Shown: positions 16,817 to 26,320, counted from the stretch's first letter. The stretch: DNA of 64,000 nt from Miltoncostaea oceani (GCF_018141545.1 NZ_CP064356.1:3361001-3425000), one strand, 5' to 3'. Notes: generated from the sequence alone by a model not told the origin. Numbers and translations are program-made.

Positions 16817-19800
16817 TCAGATGTTCACCGTCTTGCCCGCATCGAGATGCGGCTGGATCTTGGCGCGCAACTGGTCGAGGTAGGCCTGGAGCTCGCCGTC
16901 GGCGGAGATCGTAGCCGGCGGCGGCGTGACGGTGACGCTCTCGGGTGCGAGGAGCTTGGCGGCAAGGTGCCTCGCGTGATCACGGCGGCCAGGCACCAAG
17001 CTGATCTTGTCCTTCCAGGCGCTGAGGGGCGTCGTGTCGAGTGCGGCAATCAGCTTCTCGCTGTTCCCGACGTCGGGCGCTTCGGCCGTGGTCAGCTGCG
17101 CCTCAGCGAGGATGCGCTCCCTCTCGATGGAGTCGATCTCTGACCACTCGCGCCAAGCTTCCAACTCCTTCAGTGCGTTGCCCTGGGCGGACGCGAGCTC
17201 CTGAGCGCGACGCGTCACTTCGTCGCGCAAGGCGTCGCCGAGTTCGCGAAGGAGCGGAGTGGTCGGATCGGGGGTATCGAGCAGTTGACGCCCCTCGCGA
17301 ATCGCCGTGGCCGCCGGCTGCACTCGGGCGGCAACATCGAGGGACTCGGCGTGACGCAGCAGGCGCTCGAGCTCGCGCCAGTGGCGTTCCCGGGCCTCGC
17401 GCTCCTGATCCTTGGCTCGCCACGTGCGGAAATCAGCGCTCAGGCGCTCGTGGTCATCGGCCAAAGCCCTGAACCGCTGGTTTCCTCCCAAGGTTAGAAG
17501 GGCGTCGAGGTGATCGGTGTCGGGCTCCTCAGGGAGGGGAGGCGGCCCCCCCGCGCGACTGGCGAGGTCCTTGAGTCGTTGGAGTAATGCGGGGATCTGG
17601 ACGCCTTCGTCGCCGGTCTCGTACTGCACCCCGGCCTCACCCAGAAGCCCCCGCACCTTGAGCCTCTGCTCCATCGTCGGCGGCTCGTCCTCCCTGTAGA
17701 AGGTCGTCTTGCCGATCTGCGTGGGGAGTAGCTCCTTCGGGCCGGCGAGGTCCGTGCCGTCCTGGGCTGCACGAACGTTCCCCGCCGCAACGAGGGTCAG
17801 GAGCGCTCCCACCACGGCATCCTTCGGCCACCCGAAGGGGGCGCCGGAGAACTCGCGCTGGAGGTCGCTGCCCTTCGTGCCGCCGGCGCTGATCGAGCCC
17901 AGCACCTCCTTGCACACCGGGTGGGCGGTCGGCTCGCCGTGGTACCCGATCGCGGAAAGGGGGTCTGGGGCCCCCTCGCGCGCCTTGACCACCACCTTGC
18001 CCCAGTTCGCGTCGTCACCCGAGGAGAACTTCGGGAACAATCGGATGAGCGCCTTCTCGGCCGCACTCTCGACACCCGCGCGTAACGAGGGAACCGTGAG
18101 CTCCCCCACGCCCCCCATGAAGACGCGCGCGCGGCCGACGATCTCCTGGAACAGTGCCTCGAGGCGCTCGCCCTCCGCGGCAAGGCGTGTCTTCATCGCC
18201 CGCTGTGCGGCCTTGCCCTCGTCAGTCTGCGGTAGCGGACGGCGCAACGTCTGCTCGGCTGCGGCGTAGCTTGCCAGCGTGATCTTCACCTGCTCCGCGT
18301 CGTGTCGGGGCAGCAGGACGAAGACCACTGGACTCTCGTCACCGGCGGCGGCTGCCGCGTCCCGCACAGAGGCTTCCGTCACGGACCATCCATCCCGGAT
18401 CCAGACCGGCACGTTTCCCGCGGCGACGTCCGGCGGGCCCGACTCCCAGTGGATCACCGGGGTGCGCGCCGTCTTGCTCTTGCCGTGCAAGACCTTGAGC
18501 CCGGAGAGCGCCTGCTCGGCGGATGCGACGATGCGCTCACTCCGCAACGCGCCGAGCCGAGCCGCGTCGTCACGGATGTCGGCGAAGGCAACCTGGTAGG
18601 CCTTCTCCCACTCGGCGCCTTCCTCGGTTTGCAGGCGGTACTCGTCATCGATCCGCATGAGGCAGCCGTCGGTGACGAGCGTCGCCAGAAGCTCCGGGAC
18701 CTTCCTCCGCAGCAGCGCACGGTCGTCGGCGAGGTCCTCCACCAGGAGGTCCTCGATGAACACGTCGGTCGCTCGCAGGCCCGTCTCGCCGGCGATGGTG
18801 CGTGCGGGGATCTCCGAGATGAGGAACACCAGTGCACAGATGCGGGACTTGAGCTCACCGTCGGGGCCCTCCGCGCGCAGGCCGCGGATGAGCTCGTCGA
18901 TCTCCTTGAGGAGCGCCCCGCTCTGGAGCATCCCCGGCGACTGCTCGTCGTAGAGGAAGTCCGCCCCGACCACATGGCCGGCCGGCCGACCGGCGACGTG
19001 CGCCGCGGCCCCGTGAACGATGCGTAACTGCGTGCGAAGGACGCCGGACTTGCCGCCCTGGTCGATCGCACGTAGCGCGTGCTCCCAGAAGCGCCGTCGT
19101 GTCGGCAGCAGCGGATAGTCAGGAACGAGGTCGGGCTTGTCCGCTGCCCGAGGAGCCAGCTGGGTGCCGCCGAGATGCTTGTTGATCTCGCCGCTCTCGG
19201 CATCGAGGATCGCCTCGAGGGCCGCGCGATGCTCAGGCTTCTTCTGCAGCACGACCTCGCGGACGACGCTCTCGACGTCGCGGTCGGATAGGGCGACCTG
19301 GACGGCGAACCGATCCGTGAGCTTCTGCAGGGTTGCGGTCGCTGTCAGGGCACTCTGACCGGTGGCGACGAACAGCAGCTGACTTTCGAACCGAGCGGTA
19401 CACCCTTCGACGATGTGCTGGACGGCGAGCGCCCGCTCGCCGTCGTCGTTGATGTACTGCTGCATCTCGTCGAGAACGATGAGCGTCAGGGGAAGCTTCC
19501 CGTCGTCGCTGGACTGCAGACGAAGGACATCGTCGATGACGCTGAACATCTCCTCGTCGGTGATGTCTGGGCGGTCGGGTGGGAACTGGGTCGCGAGGCG
19601 ATCCAGCACGTCGCTCGCGGAGGGACCGAGCCTGGGGTCAGCCTGCAGGAGCGCCTCGGCGATGATCGGCGAGACGTGCAGGTCGTTCATCTCCTTCGCA
19701 AGCGTCTGGCCCTCGGCCTCGACCGCGGTCCTGATCGCGTCGAGGTAGCCGTTCTTCTGAGCCCAGATCGTGAAGCGCGCGCGGCTGTACTCCTCGGGAA

Positions 19801-20281
19801 GATCCGCGTTCTCGAAGAGCACCGAAAGGAGCGCCAGACGTACCGACTCACCCTTGCCAGCGAGGCTGCCGGCAGCGGACCACAGACCGCCGCGACGCCT
19901 GCCTTCGGTCGTCAGCTCGACGAGGTGGTCCCGAATGTCGTCGGTGAGCCTCACCAGGTCGCGAGCGCGTTCCCCGCCCGGCAACTCGACGTCTCGCCAG
20001 AGATGCTCGAGCACCCGAACGAGATGGGACTTTCCGCTCCCGTAGAAGCCGCTCACCCAGACCGCGGGCTGCTGCGCCTGGGTGAGATTGATCAAGAAGC
20101 TCTCGAGGATGCGTTCGAGGCCGCGCGCGTACTGCCCCTCGCAGACGAAGCGGCTCAGCTCCCACCGCAGGACTTCGCGCTGCTGATGCGTCTCCGCGCG
20201 GAGGACCCGGGCGACGCCGTCGTTGGGGATCTTGTACTGGGTCGGATCCTCCGAGAAGAGCTCACGGTTGAGCAGCGTCAC
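16817..20281 (-). CDS. brxC: BREX ATPase BrxC
   Basis: BrxC (PglY in type 2) is the large P-loop ATPase of BREX, thought to assemble on DNA with the other factors. This 1154-aa protein begins NRELFSEDPTQYKIPNDG, the usual BrxC opening. It has Walker A GFYGSGKS at 78-85 within a WVSGFYGSGKSHL context, and Walker B LIVLDEMQQYI with D271/E272. The long C-terminal half is helical and charged (LRHAESLDVAARVQ and similar). GTG 20281 overlaps the brxB stop as GTGA. The length is in the normal range for the family. It sits between brxB and pglX, as in type 1-like operons. Confidence 0.93.
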   Translation of the reverse strand: MTLLNRELFSEDPTQYKIPNDGVARVLRAETHQQREVLRWELSRFVCEGQYARGLERILESFLINLTQAQQPAVWVSGFYGSGKSHLVRVLEHLWRDVELPGGERARDLVRLTDDIRDHLVELTTEGRRRGGLWSAAGSLAGKGESVRLALLSVLFENADLPEEYSRARFTIWAQKNGYLDAIRTAVEAEGQTLAKEMNDLHVSPIIAEALLQADPRLGPSASDVLDRLATQFPPDRPDITDEEMFSVIDDVLRLQSSDDGKLPLTLIVLDEMQQYINDDGERALAVQHIVEGCTARFESQLLFVATGQSALTATATLQKLTDRFAVQVALSDRDVESVVREVVLQKKPEHRAALEAILDAESGEINKHLGGTQLAPRAADKPDLVPDYPLLPTRRRFWEHALRAIDQGGKSGVLRTQLRIVHGAAAHVAGRPAGHVVGADFLYDEQSPGMLQSGALLKEIDELIRGLRAEGPDGELKSRICALVFLISEIPARTIAGETGLRATDVFIEDLLVEDLADDRALLRRKVPELLATLVTDGCLMRIDDEYRLQTEEGAEWEKAYQVAFADIRDDAARLGALRSERIVASAEQALSGLKVLHGKSKTARTPVIHWESGPPDVAAGNVPVWIRDGWSVTEASVRDAAAAAGDESPVVFVLLPRHDAEQVKITLASYAAAEQTLRRPLPQTDEGKAAQRAMKTRLAAEGERLEALFQEIVGRARVFMGGVGELTVPSLRAGVESAAEKALIRLFPKFSSGDDANWGKVVVKAREGAPDPLSAIGYHGEPTAHPVCKEVLGSISAGGTKGSDLQREFSGAPFGWPKDAVVGALLTLVAAGNVRAAQDGTDLAGPKELLPTQIGKTTFYREDEPPTMEQRLKVRGLLGEAGVQYETGDEGVQIPALLQRLKDLASRAGGPPPLPEEPDTDHLDALLTLGGNQRFRALADDHERLSADFRTWRAKDQEREARERHWRELERLLRHAESLDVAARVQPAATAIREGRQLLDTPDPTTPLLRELGDALRDEVTRRAQELASAQGNALKELEAWREWSEIDSIERERILAEAQLTTAEAPDVGNSEKLIAALDTTPLSAWKDKISLVPGRRDHARHLAAKLLAPESVTVTPPPATISADGELQAYLDQLRAKIQPHLDAGKTVNI

Positions 20282-20838
20282 TTCGCGCCTCCGGTCGGGA
20301 GTATCGGGGTCGCCAGGTAGTTCCAGCCATCACGGGCATCCAGGAGGCGATAGCTGTTGCCCTCGTGCTGACCCGGGAACAGAACGAGCAGCCTGCCGGC
20401 GATGGCGTCGCTGACTCGGTCGAGCAGAGCGGAGACCTTGACCGCGTCACCGAGGCCGAAGAGCGCGCCCACCCCCAGCAGCGCGACGACGCCGTCGGGC
20501 GTTCCCTTCGCCGACAGGTCCTCCCGTACGTCGCGAGCGAGATCGTCGAGAAACGAAGGGAGGGCCCCCGAGAGCATTCGGGGGTTCTTGAAGTAGGAGT
20601 CGCGGTATCTGTGCTGCGCCATCCAGCTCTCGAACGCTGTCGTGACATCGATCGACGCCCACTGGTGTCCGGCCTCGATCGTCGCGGTCTGGAACGCTTG
20701 GATGTGCAGCCGCACGCGGCGCTCGTTCTCGGGCGGGTAGATCGCCATCCACACGCGTTGGGGCCCGGCGAGGCTCGCTTGCCACGGCAGGGCGACGAAC
20801 CGGGCGTAGGCGGCGACGAGGTCGTCGACGTAGCTCAC
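20278..20838 (-). CDS. brxB: BREX protein BrxB (DUF1788)
   Basis: This 186-aa protein has the DUF1788 pattern: an N-terminal SYVDDLVAAYARFV helix, a central IDVTTAFESWMAQHRYRDSY segment, and the diagnostic ending LLVLFPGQHEGNSYRLLDARDGWNYLATPI. BrxB is an accessory BREX factor of unknown activity that is needed for defence in type 1 systems. GTG 20838 overlaps the stop of the upstream gene (GTGA), and its own TGA overlaps the GTG of brxC, so the three are translationally coupled. The longer reading frame running back to 21000 lies inside the upstream gene and was not used. Confidence 0.88.
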   Translation of the reverse strand: MSYVDDLVAAYARFVALPWQASLAGPQRVWMAIYPPENERRVRLHIQAFQTATIEAGHQWASIDVTTAFESWMAQHRYRDSYFKNPRMLSGALPSFLDDLARDVREDLSAKGTPDGVVALLGVGALFGLGDAVKVSALLDRVSDAIAGRLLVLFPGQHEGNSYRLLDARDGWNYLATPILPTGGAK

Positions 20839-21653
20839 ACCAGCGTCCCCTGCGCTTCGGTCTCGAACGGGCGGAGCAGGGCGTCGAAACCCACCTCGAC
20901 GACTCCACCCGCTCGGCGCATCTCGATAAGCCCCGCCTGAGAGGCCGCGGAGGCGAGCTCGTAAAGCTGTGCGGTGGGCCGGTCCAGAACCTTGGTCCAC
21001 GGCGTCTCAAAGAGGGTCTGCCCGCGGCCGCCGTCCACGTAGCCCAGAAGAAGCGCGTACGCGACGTCCGCAGGGCGACAATCGGCCCGGACTCTGGTCT
21101 TGGCTCGCTTCTCGCCGGCAACGAGGTGCCCGGTCTGCTCCCATGACGAGAACGTATTGCGCCCGATCTTCGCGAGGGTCGTCGCGCCGTACTTCCCCGG
21201 GTAGCGCTCCTCCACAGCCTCCGCCAGGGCAGCAGAGGTCACGAGCTCACCGGGCGCAGCACCGACGATCGCGGCCCCGCTCGCCCGGAAAACCGGATCG
21301 CGGGCGGTCGAACACAGACCGGCGAGTAGTGGTCGCGCCAGCGGATCGACCGGCCAGAGATCGCGCAAAGCCCGGAAGAGAAGGGCATCGGGGCGGAGCA
21401 GATAGAGCTCGCGCAGGTAGCGGAAGGTCCGCCGGCGCGAGCCTTCGGTGCCCTTTCCGAGCACGTTGTTCTCCAGGGCCTCATGCTCATACGCCTCGTG
21501 GCGAGCATCGGAGGGCACGTGTTCGAGGAGAACGGCGAGGGACGGGATCATGATCGTGTGGCTGGTGTTGGCGCCGCCCGGGACGTTCCCGGGGACGATC
21601 TCCGAATGCCAGGTGGACCCCACCTCGGTCACGGACAACGTCGTTGCGCACAT
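20835..21653 (-). CDS. BrxA-like protein (DUF1819-like), first BREX gene
   Basis: This 272-aa protein sits in the brxA position, directly before brxB. A segment at about residues 55-95 (NNVLGKGTEGSRRRTFRYLR, then ELYLLRPDALLFRALRDLW) resembles the opening of BrxA proteins, where a threonine/serine-rich turn precedes an arginine-rich helix. The rest (TLAKIGRNTFSSWEQTGHL, YALLLGYVDG, EVGFDALLRP) reads like a winged-helix or NusB-like helical fold. It is longer than the roughly 200-aa BrxA of E. coli. ATG 21653 is chosen because the frame upstream of it is arginine/proline-rich and not protein-like; a later start is possible. The identification rests on position plus weak similarity. Confidence 0.6.
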   Translation of the reverse strand: MCATTLSVTEVGSTWHSEIVPGNVPGGANTSHTIMIPSLAVLLEHVPSDARHEAYEHEALENNVLGKGTEGSRRRTFRYLRELYLLRPDALLFRALRDLWPVDPLARPLLAGLCSTARDPVFRASGAAIVGAAPGELVTSAALAEAVEERYPGKYGATTLAKIGRNTFSSWEQTGHLVAGEKRAKTRVRADCRPADVAYALLLGYVDGGRGQTLFETPWTKVLDRPTAQLYELASAASQAGLIEMRRAGGVVEVGFDALLRPFETEAQGTLV

Positions 21654-21938
21654 CCCGCGCAGGCGTAGGGGCGGCAGGAGCGGTCGCTGATCGAACTCAT
21701 CGCTCTCACCGTATCGTGCGCCTCGGACCGGGCCGGGTCCGTTCGCAGGCGCGGCGGGTTCTGGAACCGCCGGGACGCGGGATCGCCGCCGACGACATCC
21801 CGGCGTCCGACTTTCTCGCGACTCGCTCCTTGACCGCCTTCGATCGGAAGGTCGCGTGTGCGACTCAGCCTTCACGGCCTACCTGTGCGCGGGGCGCCGA
21901 TGCCGCAGCGAACGTCATCTGAGGGCGCAACGCGGCTG
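21654..21938. other. Intergenic region before the BREX operon
   Basis: These 285 bases separate the helicase stop from the BrxA-like start and are the only sizeable gap ahead of the BREX genes. They probably hold the operon promoter. On the minus strand I see no consensus -35/-10 pair that I would defend, and no RNA gene or terminator hairpin. Confidence 0.4.
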
Positions 21939-24674
21939 TCACCCCGCACTGAAGCGACGACGGAAGTCGTCCATGAAAGCGTCGAGCCGCGCGAAGTCGG
22001 GGAACGTGTGCTCGCGCTCGTAGAACGCCTGGCCGTGGGCGACGGAGTCGGGCTCCGTCCCTGTGTGCCCGAGGAAGAGCTTCTGCTCGTGGTGCAGGAG
22101 CTCGTGGAAGAGGAGAAACCGTACGAGCTCCGGTTCCTCGAGGTCGCGGCTATCGAAGAGAGAGTTGATGAAGATAGCTTCGTCGCGGAAGCGGTAAAAG
22201 GCCCAGTCGCGGATGGGCTTCGTCGTCCATCTCACGGACCCCGGTGGGCGGGGCAGCGGAATTGGGAACAGCTCCCGGTTGTTGACCAACTCGCCGAGGA
22301 GCACGTCGAGGTCGAGCGCCCCGTTCCCGTACGACCAGACCTCCTGAGCGGGTGCGACGGGAAGTCGCAGGCGTCGCTGCTCAAGCGCAACCGGGCGTCC
22401 TTCGAGAAGGCGGACCCACTCCTCCCGGACGTCGTGCGCGAACTGGTCGGGTCCACCCCAGACCCTGTCCACGACGCTGGGCTGGAGGTCGTACGCCTCC
22501 CTCGTGCCGCGGGAGAGGTCGTCGAAGCCGCGACCGCCCTTCTCGACGATTGCGGCAGCGACAGTCGCCGGATCGAGTGAGTCACGGAGATCGAGGGAGA
22601 CGAACATCGGCATCGTCTCCGTCTTGAGCACGAACTCCCGAAGACGCGACAGGCTCTCGTCAGGCGGGTGAGGGTGCGGAAGATCGTCGAAGAACCGGCC
22701 CCATGATCCCCGGCTCAAAGCATCGACCGAGCCTGCCTCGACCTCCGCGGCGACGCGCTGGTATCCGTCGAGCTCGTGATCGAACACGAGCAACGTCTCG
22801 CTCCTCGGTTCGGCCTCCGCCTCGCTGCTCGGCGGGTCGATGCCGATGAGGTAGTAGCCGACTGGGATCCGTTGGAACCGTCGTCCGATGGGCAAGGGAT
22901 GTGCCTCGCCGAGCGAGAGGGCGAGCGCGACCAGTGGCTCGAGGTCGTACGGCACCAACGGCGGCTGCGGTCCGGGAGTCACCGGCACCTCAGTCCCGTC
23001 CAGACCGAGCGATGCGAACGTCACGCGCCACGAGGCGAACTCGCCGAGCAGATCCTGGAAGTCCACGATGTGGGCCTGCTCGGTTCCGCCCATCCTCGGC
23101 CCGCGCAAGGCTCGTCCGACCATCTGGCTGAACAGCGTCAGACTCAACGTCGGGCGGGTCAGGAACACCGCGTCCGCCCCCGGGACGTCGATGCCCTCCG
23201 TCAGCATCTGGACGTTGACGAGGACACGCACCTCACCTTCCCGGAAGGCACGGATCGCCTCGCGGTTCTCGTCACGACTCCGCGCTGTGTGGACCGCCTC
23301 GCAGGCGATACCCCGGTCCTTGAAGAGGGTCGCAAGCACCGTGGCATGGGCGATGTTGACGGCGTACACGATCGTCCGACCGAAATCGGTGGACCGGTCG
23401 CCATCGGGACCGTCGAGGTAGGCCTGGAGGATCGACTGGTTCCTCGGCGCCTGCTTCACCAACTGCTTCAGCACGCGCTGCGGGAAGTCTCCGAATGTTT
23501 TCTCAATCTCCCCGCGCTCAGCCGCGGTCAGCAGGCCCTCGAGGTCGATCTCCGTCGAGATCGTGTGGGTGATGGGCCTCGCGAGCACCCGCTGCTCGAC
23601 AAGTTCATCGAATGACACCTCGCTGATGATCGCGTCGGCCATGGAACCACCTCGGGCGCCGAAGAGACGCCCAAGGGTCGCGGTCTGGCCGGCGCCCATC
23701 CGCACTGGAGTCGCGGTCAACCCGAGGACCGCGTCGCCTGTCTCGGCGGTCGCCATCTGCACCAGCCGGAACCAGGTCGGCGCGACAGCGCGGTGCGCCT
23801 CGTCGAAGACCACCACCACGTTGTTCGCCGTCATCCAGGAGCGGACATTGTCGAGCGTCGCCTTGCGTTGGAGGGACTGCACGGTGGCGATGACGACGTC
23901 GTGCATGTCGCTGCCGATGGTCTTGCCGACGCCGTGCCCACCGCCGATCAACCGGAGCCCGATCGGCTTTTCCCGGGCGGCCACCGGAGACCGATCGATA
24001 AAGACCCCCGCCGTCTGCTCGAGCAGGTAGACGCTGTGCGTGATCCAGAGAGTCTTGGCGCCCGACGAGATCGGACCGGCCAACAGCCAGTCCACCGCTG
24101 TCCGAGTCTTGCCGGACCCCGTCGGCATGACGACGAGCCCCTGCATCCTGAACCCATCGCGATGCCACCGGCGTTCCAGGTCGCTCGTCACGCGTCGCTG
24201 ATGCGCGAGCAACTGGCCACCGACGGGATCCTCATCGGTCGGCAGGCGCATGAATGACGACAAGGGGCGCGCGTGGCCGTCCGGAACAGAAGACATTCCA
24301 CTCTCGAGCAACACCTCGAGAAGCAGTGCTCGGAGCTGCGAGGTCACTCGACACCTGCCGAGCTGTTGTGCCTGGCCACGCGCACCGGGGCTCTTGCCGC
24401 GAGAGGGGACGAGCCCTGCGGACGCAGCCTTGCCGTATGCGCTCTCGAGGGCGTACGGACTGATTTGAGTCAGTGCGTCGCGCAGGGCGTGCGCGACCGT
24501 TTCCCCACGCTCACCCTCGCCGAGGAACTTGACAGAAGGAACGGACGCGAACCGGGTGAGCCACGTCCGCGCGGCTTCGTCGGTTTCTATCTCTCCCGGC
24601 ACTGCGGCCTCGACGAGGGCGAAGCACACGGCGTCAGGGATCCGGCTCCAACGAAAGCCACGCTCGTCAGTCAC
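21939..24674 (-). CDS. DEAD/DEAH helicase with C-terminal HExxH metalloprotease-like domain
   Basis: This 911-aa protein is a superfamily 2 helicase with an unusual tail. The first 150 residues are unrecognised. The motor shows Walker A MPTGSGKT 183-190, DEAH 291-294, LTATP 319-323, and the second RecA domain with TEGIDVPGAD and QMVGRALRG. From about residue 590 the sequence departs from helicases. It ends with RFLLFHELLHHEQKLF, where HELLH is at 857-861, followed by a third histidine at 880 in HGQAFYERE. HExxH-x18-H is the zinc signature of SprT/WLM-like proteases. GTG 24674 follows an AAGGGGG element at workable spacing. It is transcribed toward the BREX genes and could be their helicase, since several BREX types include one. 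The protease arrangement suggests processing of DNA-bound proteins. Confidence 0.85.
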   Translation of the reverse strand: MTDERGFRWSRIPDAVCFALVEAAVPGEIETDEAARTWLTRFASVPSVKFLGEGERGETVAHALRDALTQISPYALESAYGKAASAGLVPSRGKSPGARGQAQQLGRCRVTSQLRALLLEVLLESGMSSVPDGHARPLSSFMRLPTDEDPVGGQLLAHQRRVTSDLERRWHRDGFRMQGLVVMPTGSGKTRTAVDWLLAGPISSGAKTLWITHSVYLLEQTAGVFIDRSPVAAREKPIGLRLIGGGHGVGKTIGSDMHDVVIATVQSLQRKATLDNVRSWMTANNVVVVFDEAHRAVAPTWFRLVQMATAETGDAVLGLTATPVRMGAGQTATLGRLFGARGGSMADAIISEVSFDELVEQRVLARPITHTISTEIDLEGLLTAAERGEIEKTFGDFPQRVLKQLVKQAPRNQSILQAYLDGPDGDRSTDFGRTIVYAVNIAHATVLATLFKDRGIACEAVHTARSRDENREAIRAFREGEVRVLVNVQMLTEGIDVPGADAVFLTRPTLSLTLFSQMVGRALRGPRMGGTEQAHIVDFQDLLGEFASWRVTFASLGLDGTEVPVTPGPQPPLVPYDLEPLVALALSLGEAHPLPIGRRFQRIPVGYYLIGIDPPSSEAEAEPRSETLLVFDHELDGYQRVAAEVEAGSVDALSRGSWGRFFDDLPHPHPPDESLSRLREFVLKTETMPMFVSLDLRDSLDPATVAAAIVEKGGRGFDDLSRGTREAYDLQPSVVDRVWGGPDQFAHDVREEWVRLLEGRPVALEQRRLRLPVAPAQEVWSYGNGALDLDVLLGELVNNRELFPIPLPRPPGSVRWTTKPIRDWAFYRFRDEAIFINSLFDSRDLEEPELVRFLLFHELLHHEQKLFLGHTGTEPDSVAHGQAFYEREHTFPDFARLDAFMDDFRRRFSAG

Positions 24675-24769
24675 GTCTCAGCCCCCTTTGACATGAGAAG
24701 TCCGCTTTTGGGACAAACGTACATACAGGTTGCTTGCGGAACCCGGAACGTGTTTCACCTCACCCATGG

Positions 24770-26320
24770 TCAGCTCTCTGACTCGACGGAGAACCCCAGA
24801 TGTCTAAGGAGACGTGTGACTTCGGTCCACGCCGCAGCATCCTTCGCATGGTCCGGCGCCGTTCGGTACATCTCAGTGAGGAGGTGACGAAGCGCACGCT
24901 CCGCCGGGGTTAGTACGCCCTCGAAGCTCGGATCGAGCAAGTGCCCAGAGTTGGAGGATGAGCAGAAGAGCAGGTAGTCCAGGAAGATCTCCAACTCACG
25001 TGCGGGGTCGGAGTCAGAGCCATCGGGCGTTACGGCGATGCAGTTCACATCTCCTCGCCACAACTCCTCGAGAAGGGGCTCGTCCTTCAAGAGGAGCGTC
25101 GTCGCGAAGGTCGACTTCTCGGCGACGGAGCCGAGCGCCTGCCGAACGTCGTGGGCGATGCGGTGGAAGTTCTCGTCGGCCAGAGAGAAGCCGACGAACA
25201 GCATCCGGCGTGTTATGAGCAGGGCTTGGACGATCCCCGCGAGGGCGGCGCGGCGCTCGGCGTACCGCAGGTAGTCGTCGCGCGTCAGCACGATGTCCTT
25301 CGGCTCGGTGACCGTCCCGTGCATCTTCAGGAGCCAGGAGTCGTGGTCAGCCGTCGGCTCGTACGGAAGGACGGCGGGCTGCCTGCCCGCTGCCCTCCAG
25401 GCGTTCTCGAACAGCTCGTCGTAGTTCATCGTCGCCGCCTCGCGGACCGGGAGGCCGGCAAGGAGTTGGTGGGTCAACGAGCACCTTGTTCGTCCCAGCT
25501 CCACGGCGACTGCTTCGCCGAGCCTCTGGCCCTGCTCCTCCAGACGTCGCTCGATGATCAGCGCACGGTCTGTTGGCGTGAGGCGGCGACGCATCTCGTC
25601 GCGCTCGTCCGAAGTGATCCCTGCTCTCGCGGCGAGTCGGTCGAGCAGCTCTCCCCACAGGGGTAGGCCCGCCCCCAGACCCACGCCGGCGCCGAGGAAG
25701 AGGACGAGCCGCCCGGCGAGGGCGTCCGCGGCGAGTTCCCGAGCTGTGTCCGCAGAGACAGGGTCGATCCCTGACCAGGGTTCCCCTCCCGCGGCAACGA
25801 CCTGGCGGCGTGCCGACTGGGCGGCCGCGAAACCGCGTCCATCGCCGGTGACGAGCACGACGTCGATGTCGTTGCGGGCAGCAGCCGTGTCCAAGGTTTC
25901 GAGCAGGAGGCGGATCACGTCACCCTTAACCGCCCGCCCGCCACCCGCGCCGGTGCCTACAACGGGGACGGCGACGAGGTGCCGCTCGCGGCAATGAAGA
26001 GGCTCGGCCCCCTTAAGGGCCGCGGTCGCCTCCTCCGCGAACTGGCGGACGCCCTCCATGAACCACTCCGGCGGCGTTCGGGCGTGACCTCCGACGTTGA
26101 CGAGCAACGGACGTGGCGCGAAGGCATCGTGGCCCGGCCACGATGCCACCCTCCGTCCGTCGTTGGACCATCCCTCCGGCAGGGGCGGCACTCCCGCAGG
26201 GACGGCGTGCCGCCAGTGGCGCCGCACGACGCCCGTAACGTCGCTCGGGACGAGCCATGCGTCGCAGGCCAAGGCAGTGAGATCTCCGCGTGTGATGAAG
26301 ACGTGAGCGGAGGAGGTCAC
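24770..26320 (-). CDS. Macro-like domain fused to SIR2 NADase-type domain
   Basis: This 516-aa protein joins two NAD-linked folds. Residues 1 to about 175 look like a macro domain (FITRGDLTALACDAWLVPSD at 8-27, VPVVGTGAGGG 118-128, VVLVTGD 154-160), an ADP-ribose-binding fold. From about 203 a SIR2 domain follows: LVLFLGAGVGLGAGLPLW 205-222, TMNYD 297-301 and KMHG 332-335, which supply the nucleotide-binding glycines, the catalytic Asn-Asp region and the His. In phage defence (Thoeris ThsA, DSR, SIR2-AGO) such SIR2 domains destroy NAD. The C-terminal 150 residues are helical and may sense or multimerise. GTG 26320 overlaps the upstream HD gene stop (GTGA). The macro part may bind the cyclic or linear ADP-ribose signal or product. 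Confidence 0.78.
   Translation of the reverse strand: MTSSAHVFITRGDLTALACDAWLVPSDVTGVVRRHWRHAVPAGVPPLPEGWSNDGRRVASWPGHDAFAPRPLLVNVGGHARTPPEWFMEGVRQFAEEATAALKGAEPLHCRERHLVAVPVVGTGAGGGRAVKGDVIRLLLETLDTAAARNDIDVVLVTGDGRGFAAAQSARRQVVAAGGEPWSGIDPVSADTARELAADALAGRLVLFLGAGVGLGAGLPLWGELLDRLAARAGITSDERDEMRRRLTPTDRALIIERRLEEQGQRLGEAVAVELGRTRCSLTHQLLAGLPVREAATMNYDELFENAWRAAGRQPAVLPYEPTADHDSWLLKMHGTVTEPKDIVLTRDDYLRYAERRAALAGIVQALLITRRMLFVGFSLADENFHRIAHDVRQALGSVAEKSTFATTLLLKDEPLLEELWRGDVNCIAVTPDGSDSDPARELEIFLDYLLFCSSSNSGHLLDPSFEGVLTPAERALRHLLTEMYRTAPDHAKDAAAWTEVTRLLRHLGFSVESES

Noticed and set aside
21639-21710. Short frame (23 codons) upstream of the BrxA-like gene, with a CxGC-like cysteine cluster
   Set aside because: It is too short, has no ribosome site, and composition alone can explain it.
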